Of a DNA stretch of 64,000 nucleotides, positions 60,401-64,000 are shown piece by piece; the stretch's first letter is position 1, and each line of letters starts with the position of its first letter. Made by a program: the position numbers and the translations under genes. Source of the DNA: Tubulanus polymorphus (lineage: Eukaryota > Nemertea > Palaeonemertea > Tubulaniformes > Tubulanidae). The stretch is taken from NCBI RefSeq assembly GCF_964204645.1, contig NC_134027.1:24478485-24542484 (forward strand). Direction: 5' to 3'. The notes beneath the pieces are model-generated. The model saw nothing but the letters and a program-made list of their open reading frames with translations, had not been told where the DNA came from and searched no databases.

Positions 60401-63400
60401 GATCAAATCGTATTCGAAAAGATATTGGGGGAATAGCAAATAGATTCATGATAAGGTATCAATCTACAGCCAGTAATCATCCCCTTCAGACATTTAATAT
60501 TTTAGTGTGAAGTGTGGAAGATCAGTTTTTGAAAGTGTGCTGATGTCTAATGTCTGGTGTTTGTAGTTCATTTTCAATAAAATATGTCTCAGGTGAAGTG
60601 ATCAGTTTTTTAAAGTGTGCTGATAAAATGTCTAATGTCTGGTGTTTGTAGTTCATTTTCAATTAGAAATGTCTTAGAAAGGTGAGATTGAAAGAATAGT
60701 GGTTTACAGTCAAATGTCTGAGGGGATGAGTCAGGGCCACTTAATGCACATAATTTCAGCGTTACCCTATTCAGTAGTTTTAATACGCCAACAAAAACTT
60801 GTTCGGAAGTCATGATCTCTTTAGCGATGTGATAGATTTTCGGTCTCTTCGCGGCAGCCGGCTGAAATGCAATGGCGACAAAGATATAAAAAGTTAATCC
60901 AAGAGTCCGATATATCATTGCAAGTTCCAAGCAATCAATATCTTTTTATCCCTCGAGCGCCACTCAGGTTTCTTATTATCACCTTAATTTGCCGAACGCG
61001 GCATTATGGGCAGATTCAAAGTTCCTTTTTCCTCTCAACCCGCTGAGGGCACTATCAGCAGTTAAGATTTAATTTTCAACTGGAGAATTTTATTTTAATT
61101 TAGAATTTAATTTTTGACTGCCACTGACTGAGGGTATCATTAGCAGGCTATATACAGTTAAACCTTGTTAATGCAATTCTATTTAAGACGAAACCCATTT
61201 ATTACGATTATTTCCAGCATCAAACAGCTAACATATTTATATCAATCCAGATTTGGATAACACGAAAATTTGCCCACAAGATTCATATTAAATGAGGTTC
61301 CGCTGTATTATCGGCGTAAGTAAATTTTCCAAATTTCCAATATCAACCCCAGCCGAGTGTCCCGAGCAAAATCCCAGTAAAACACTACCCCTAATACCTG
61401 ATCGTAAGTGTCCTCTTCCGATGCACTGCTCTGAATCGAGTCATCGTCCTCGGACGTGCGATCTGTCTGCCAGACGCCGTCGTCTGATTGGCTGTCGGTG
61501 GACATCGCGCCGGTGCTCGTCGTACTCTCGCCCATACTGTTCAACATCGCCAGATGAAACTGGGAGCCGGACATGTCGAAATAATTCGAATCGCGAATAT
61601 CTGCTTTTTCCGAGATAATGTTGCTCAGAGACGGCTGTGGCGCTGGTGGTCGCGGAGGCCGCGGCGGTACCTTCGTATCCAGCGCCGCGTGACTCTGACG
61701 GACGTCTCCGGGTGCGATGTATTCATCTTCTTCTTCATCGCAGCGCTGAACAAAATCGTCGTGATCCATTTTAACTCCGTACGTATCTTCGGCTATGATA
61801 TTTTCGCTCGCGATTTCCGGTACCGGCGTCCGACGCATTTTCGGGCTAGCCGGCGGTGGTGGAGGCGGCGGACGAAACTTCGGTTTTTCCGGTTCCTTGG
61901 CGTCGGCCTCGAGCTTACTGGCGCGTCGATTACGCGGCGGAGGGCACGGCGGCCGTTCCTCGGCGACGAGCGCGTTCAGATTCGTGACGCTGTCGCTCTC
62001 CGATATGAACGACCGATCCGAACTACCGATCGCCTCGTACGACGTGTCATTGCCGCGCCGGTCGAGGCTCCGCGTTTTCATGAACACGTCCTCGAACGGT
62101 TCGTATTCGTTATCGCCGCCGCGACTGACCGCGGCGTCGATATCCGAAAAACGCTTGTCGACCGCGTACGAGTAATCACGCGGTGGCGCCGGCGCCGACT
62201 CGGCGTCAGGGTCGAGCGGAGCCAGGTATCCGGTGCTGTCATATTTCTCAGCGCGACCGACGTTCGATTCAGCAGCCGAACCACGCGAATCAGCGTCGAA
62301 GTATTCGACACCCCCGACATTAAAGACAGCGCTTTCATCCTTTACATCACCTTTGTCATCATCGACATCTTCCGTCTTCTCCTCATCCTCCCTTTTGGGC
62401 TCGTCGATAATTTCATCAGCAGCGACATTTGTTTCCGATTCCAACTCAGGGCTTTCTCCGGCCAAACGGCCCTCGTCGCTATTTTCGACGACAACACTTT
62501 CAGACCCGACCTCCTCAGTTTTGGAATCATCCTTCGTAGATTCCTCTTCATGCTTCTCCAGTGATTCAGACTCTGCCATTAAGTCCTCGCCTTTCTTTAC
62601 GACTTCATTGTCCCCGCTTTGCTCCGATTCGAGGATGTCGCTCGATTCTTCCGCGTTTAAGTCCTCGTCTTTTTCGATGACTCGATGTTCTTCGCTTTCC
62701 TCCGATTCGAGGATATCGTTCAGTTCTTCGAGCGGCGGAGGGGGCGGAGCTACGAACACCGGCGGCGAATCGCGCTTATTGATTTCCTTCGATTGACTAC
62801 TTTTGACGATGCTTCCGTCTTTTCGCTTTAAAACCACGTCGGCGTAGACAACTTTATCATCCCGCTGCGTCGGTTTTACGACAATGACGTCCTCGTTTTT
62901 CCCATTGGCCGTCTGCTTGTTGACTGTCTGCTTGTCATTCGTCTGCTTGTTGTCAGTCTGCTTGTCATCCATCTGCTTGTTGTCAGTCAGCTTGTTGTCG
63001 GTCTGCTTGTCAACCATCTGCTTATTGTCCAACTGTTTGTTGACCAACTGCTTATTGTCCACCTGCTTGTTGCCCACCTGCTTTTCATCAGTCTGCTTGT
63101 CATCCGTCTGCTGGTTATCTATCTGCTCGTCGACGCTCGACGTTCTAAGACTACGCTTCCGCGGAACGGGCGTCGGTTGTTTCTCGTTGCTCGTTTCGAG
63201 ATTTATGTCGAAGACATCGACATTGGCGCTATTCACGCGGACCGGTTCATCTAGAAACGCGGATGCTCGACTGTTGCGACTGGAACCGCCGGACGGCGTT
63301 CTGCGAGTTCGAGGAACCGGTCTCGGGCGTGGCATTTCAGGTGTCTCCTCATTCGTCGCAACTGCAAATAAAACCGAACATGTAGTAGTTTAGGATGAGA

Positions 63401-64000
63401 AGTTGTGTTATATCTGTAAAATTCTTAAGGAAGTTCTATCTACTAAACTTTGGAAAAGATGAGATCTGTTGTAGATTGTTGTTGGACGTTGAAATTTCAT
63501 GGGGTAAGTTCACTGCTCCAGTGCTAATACAGCGCTGCCCACATCAGCTACTACAAGTTAGTTGTCTCATAGCTGGCACTGTGTCATTACCATGTGCCAA
63601 AGTGTAAATATCAAAAGGGCATAAGAAGAATAAACTACAAGATAACTCGTAGTGGCAATGATGGCAGAACTGAACTATGAGATATCTCGTATTCGGCAGC
63701 AATCCTATCAACTAGTTTTATTTCAAAGAGTTCGAGGATCTGCCTAAAGACGACAGTCAGATATTGCAGTTTCGCTAAAGTAATTGGGATTTATTCGAGG
63801 TTGGTGACAAGGGTAGGAGTGATGAGGATGATGATGTAGAGGGAAGGAGAGATAGTAATGATGACGATGATGAGGATGTAGTGGGAAGGAGAGATAGTAA
63901 TGAAGATTGATGATGATGAAGCGTGCGATCATACCTGAGGATGTTTGATTCGATTCAGTGGGTGCCGTTCTCGGAGGAGGCGGCCGCCGTGGCGTGGATG
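45471..64000 (-). CDS. FGD-family RhoGEF: DH-PH-FYVE-PH protein (5' end outside window)
   Basis: Guanine-nucleotide exchange factor of the FGD family. Known members activate Cdc42 and link actin to phosphoinositide membranes. Exons, 5' to 3' on the minus strand: 64000-63935 (partial), 63361-61398, 60861-60766, 60268-60117, 59826-59670, 59375-59288, 59149-59099, 58808-58678, 58549-58481, 57995-57835, 55540-55438, 55069-54926, 54834-54741, 54077-53956, 53031-52909, 52801-52742, 46460-46363 and 45507-45471 (stop TAG). All junctions keep frame, giving 1237 visible residues. DH spans about 680-870 (KIYHIAKEIMTSEQVFV; LKPIQRLPQYKLLL), PH1 about 895-1010, FYVE about 1032-1092 (WVPD, RRHHCR, RVC), and PH2 about 1137-1235 (MSGYLKVFKGKKWKK; LVFELSHKG). 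Two donors are weak, gtcggt at 54925 and gttggt at 52908, but they are fixed by domain continuity and phase. The specific FGD paralogue is not resolved. Confidence 0.92.
46646..46960. repeat. 315-bp polypurine (GGGAGA)n tract
   Basis: Nearly uninterrupted G/A on the + strand, with three T interruptions (46716, 46810, 46892). It lies in the last long intron of the FGD-like gene and can form triplex DNA in principle. All overlapping open frames are artefacts. Confidence 0.9.
46970..49249 (-). other. intron of the FGD-like gene (part)
   Basis: No exon seen on the minus strand. Holds degenerate roughly 48-bp repeat units and a 63-bp palindrome. A 173-codon plus-strand frame at 47063-47584 looks spurious. 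Confidence 0.5.
47593..47655. repeat. perfect 63-bp palindrome
   Basis: Arms of 31 bp (47593-47623 and 47625-47655) around one T. The left arm begins ATTGTCTGTGGATTCAAGAT. Confidence 0.85.
49254..49540 (+). mobile_element. piggyBac-like MITE, best-preserved copy
   Basis: 287 bp between TTAA at 49250-49253 and 49541-49544, with ends CCCTTTCAGTGCG and GCACTGAAAGGG. Contains three small palindromes, for example ACACCGCACTGCGGTGT. Confidence 0.85.
50405..50750. repeat. cluster of nine CCAAT/ATTGG motifs
   Basis: Variants of TGATTGGCT and TGACCAATGA recur about every 20-70 bp in both orientations inside the FGD-like intron. May be a degenerate foldback repeat or a regulatory array. Confidence 0.5.
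51225..51316. mobile_element. short MITE, GCCGGTTTTATA ends
   Basis: Ends GCCGGTTTTATAGATTGG and GTATAAAACCGGC pair with each other. Related to the element at 41557. Confidence 0.6.
52395..52730 (-). repeat. roughly 48-bp satellite-like repeat, about 7 units
   Basis: GACCAGTCTAAGCTCATTTT units in the FGD-like intron, ending 12 bp from exon 52742-52801. Confidence 0.7.
53070..53930. repeat. roughly 110-bp dispersed repeat, about 7 units
   Basis: Largest array of this family, in both orientations, with unit boxes GTGAAGTGTGGACGATC, AAAATGTCTAATGTCTGG and TTTGTAGTTCATTTTC. Confidence 0.7.
54741..55069 (-). other. FYVE zinc-finger exons of the FGD-like gene
   Basis: Two exons (55069-54926 and 54834-54741) encode the FYVE finger. 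It has the WVPD motif, four CxxC-type zinc-ligand pairs beginning CMACTSEF, the basic RRHHCRSCGRVVC core and the closing RVCRECFEKL. These are the residues known to bind PI3P and two zinc ions. The intron splits the finger between CGR and VVC, which forces a non-consensus gtcggt donor. Confidence 0.9.
55541..57834 (-). other. 2.3-kb intron of the FGD-like gene
   Basis: AT-rich, no exon, MITE or tandem array recognised. Confidence 0.5.
59440..59565 (+). repeat. 39-bp minisatellite, about 3 degenerate units
   Basis: Small array in the intron between FGD-like exons 59288-59375 and 59670-59826. Confidence 0.6.
60480..60690. repeat. roughly 110-bp dispersed repeat, 2 units
   Basis: Two direct units with GATCAGTTTTTGAAAGTGTG and TCTGGTGTTTGTAGTTCATT. 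Confidence 0.6.
61398..63361 (-). other. large disordered N-terminal exon of the FGD-like gene
   Basis: This 1964-bp exon is open throughout and contains no ordered domain. It starts VATNEETPEMPRPRPVPRTR after the TTTGCAG acceptor, in phase with the exon at the right edge. The first internal Met is therefore not the start. In order it holds about 14 five-residue units of the form x-x-(N/D)-K-Q (62911-63125), an acidic region with an internally repeated DILESE(E/Q)S motif, Ser/Asp-rich linkers, and several polyproline tracts (APPPPPLEE; RPPPPPPPASP; KVPPRPPRPPAP) that could bind SH3 or EVH1 domains. It ends SEEDTYDQ, just before the DH domain. Confidence 0.88.
62911..63125 (-). repeat. 15-bp coding repeat (x-x-N/D-K-Q)n in FGD-like gene
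   Basis: About 14 in-frame units, for example TDDKQ, VDNKQ and MVDKQ, give a Gln/Lys-rich low-complexity segment in the N-terminal region. Likely length-polymorphic. Confidence 0.8.
63362..63934 (-). other. intron of the FGD-like gene
   Basis: Bounded by acceptor TTTGCAG and donor GGTATG in matching phase. It contains a repeated GAAGGAGAGATAGTAATGA unit (63840-63910). Confidence 0.6.

Noticed and set aside
61488-62564. 358-codon plus-strand frame opposite the FGD-like N-terminal exon
   Set aside because: Shadow frame of the GC-rich minus-strand exon. Arg-rich, no domain. The minus-strand frame continues across spliced exons.
1-64000. CRISPR arrays, bacterial operons, riboswitches or phage
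   Set aside because: The tandem repeats lack spacer structure, and the gene architecture is clearly animal.

Overview
The window looks like nuclear DNA from an invertebrate animal, probably a lophotrochozoan such as a mollusc or brachiopod. The evidence is short GT-AG exons in AT-rich introns, animal-only domain architectures (IL-17 receptor with SEFIR, classical aquaporin, FGD-type RhoGEF) and very dense small foldback transposons and minisatellites. No bacterial or viral genes were seen, and no intact transposase or reverse transcriptase. The taxon is an inference from gene content and was not tested. All gene models are hand-assembled from splice signals, reading-frame phase and comparison between paralogues. 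Every exon junction in the models keeps the frame. 

Left third (1-29.1 kb, + strand): two tandem IL-17 receptor-like genes. The first is cut by the left window edge (visible exons 323-9687). The second is complete (16208-26207, 12 exons, 759 residues) with signal peptide, two-part IL-17R ectodomain, one membrane helix and an intracellular SEFIR domain. They lie in a segmental duplication pairing roughly 1-12.17 kb with 19.13-29.05 kb, introns and downstream DNA included. The SEFIR exon is almost identical between copies, while the membrane-proximal cysteine-rich ectodomain and stalk have diverged. A possible alternative last exon, in frame with the SEFIR exon, lies downstream of both genes. 

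Middle (29.9-39.1 kb): three aquaporin genes, one minus, one plus and one minus, each of three coding exons with identical exon boundaries. The first two are head-to-head, 1.6 kb apart. All encode classical water-channel signatures (two NPA motifs, Phe and His of the selectivity filter, Arg after the second NPA). Their first exons share long stretches of identical DNA, which suggests gene conversion. 

Right third (45.5-64 kb, minus strand): one large gene running off the right edge, an FGD-family Cdc42/Rho guanine-nucleotide exchange factor. It has a long proline-rich and acidic N-terminus, then DH, PH, FYVE and a second PH domain, in 18 visible exons (1237 residues). 

The remaining DNA is repeat-rich: a 39-bp minisatellite at five or more sites; a roughly 48-bp satellite-like repeat that flips orientation and forms a perfect 30-bp-arm palindrome; a roughly 110-bp dispersed repeat; a piggyBac-like MITE of about 290 bp with TTAA ends (five copies plus a stub); an hAT-like long-TIR foldback; foldbacks whose arms carry a tRNA-type B box; several other foldback families; and a 315-bp polypurine tract. 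The IL-17 receptors and the FGD exchange factor would act in cytokine signalling and actin/membrane control, and the aquaporins in water transport. Nothing in the sequence shows that they act together.
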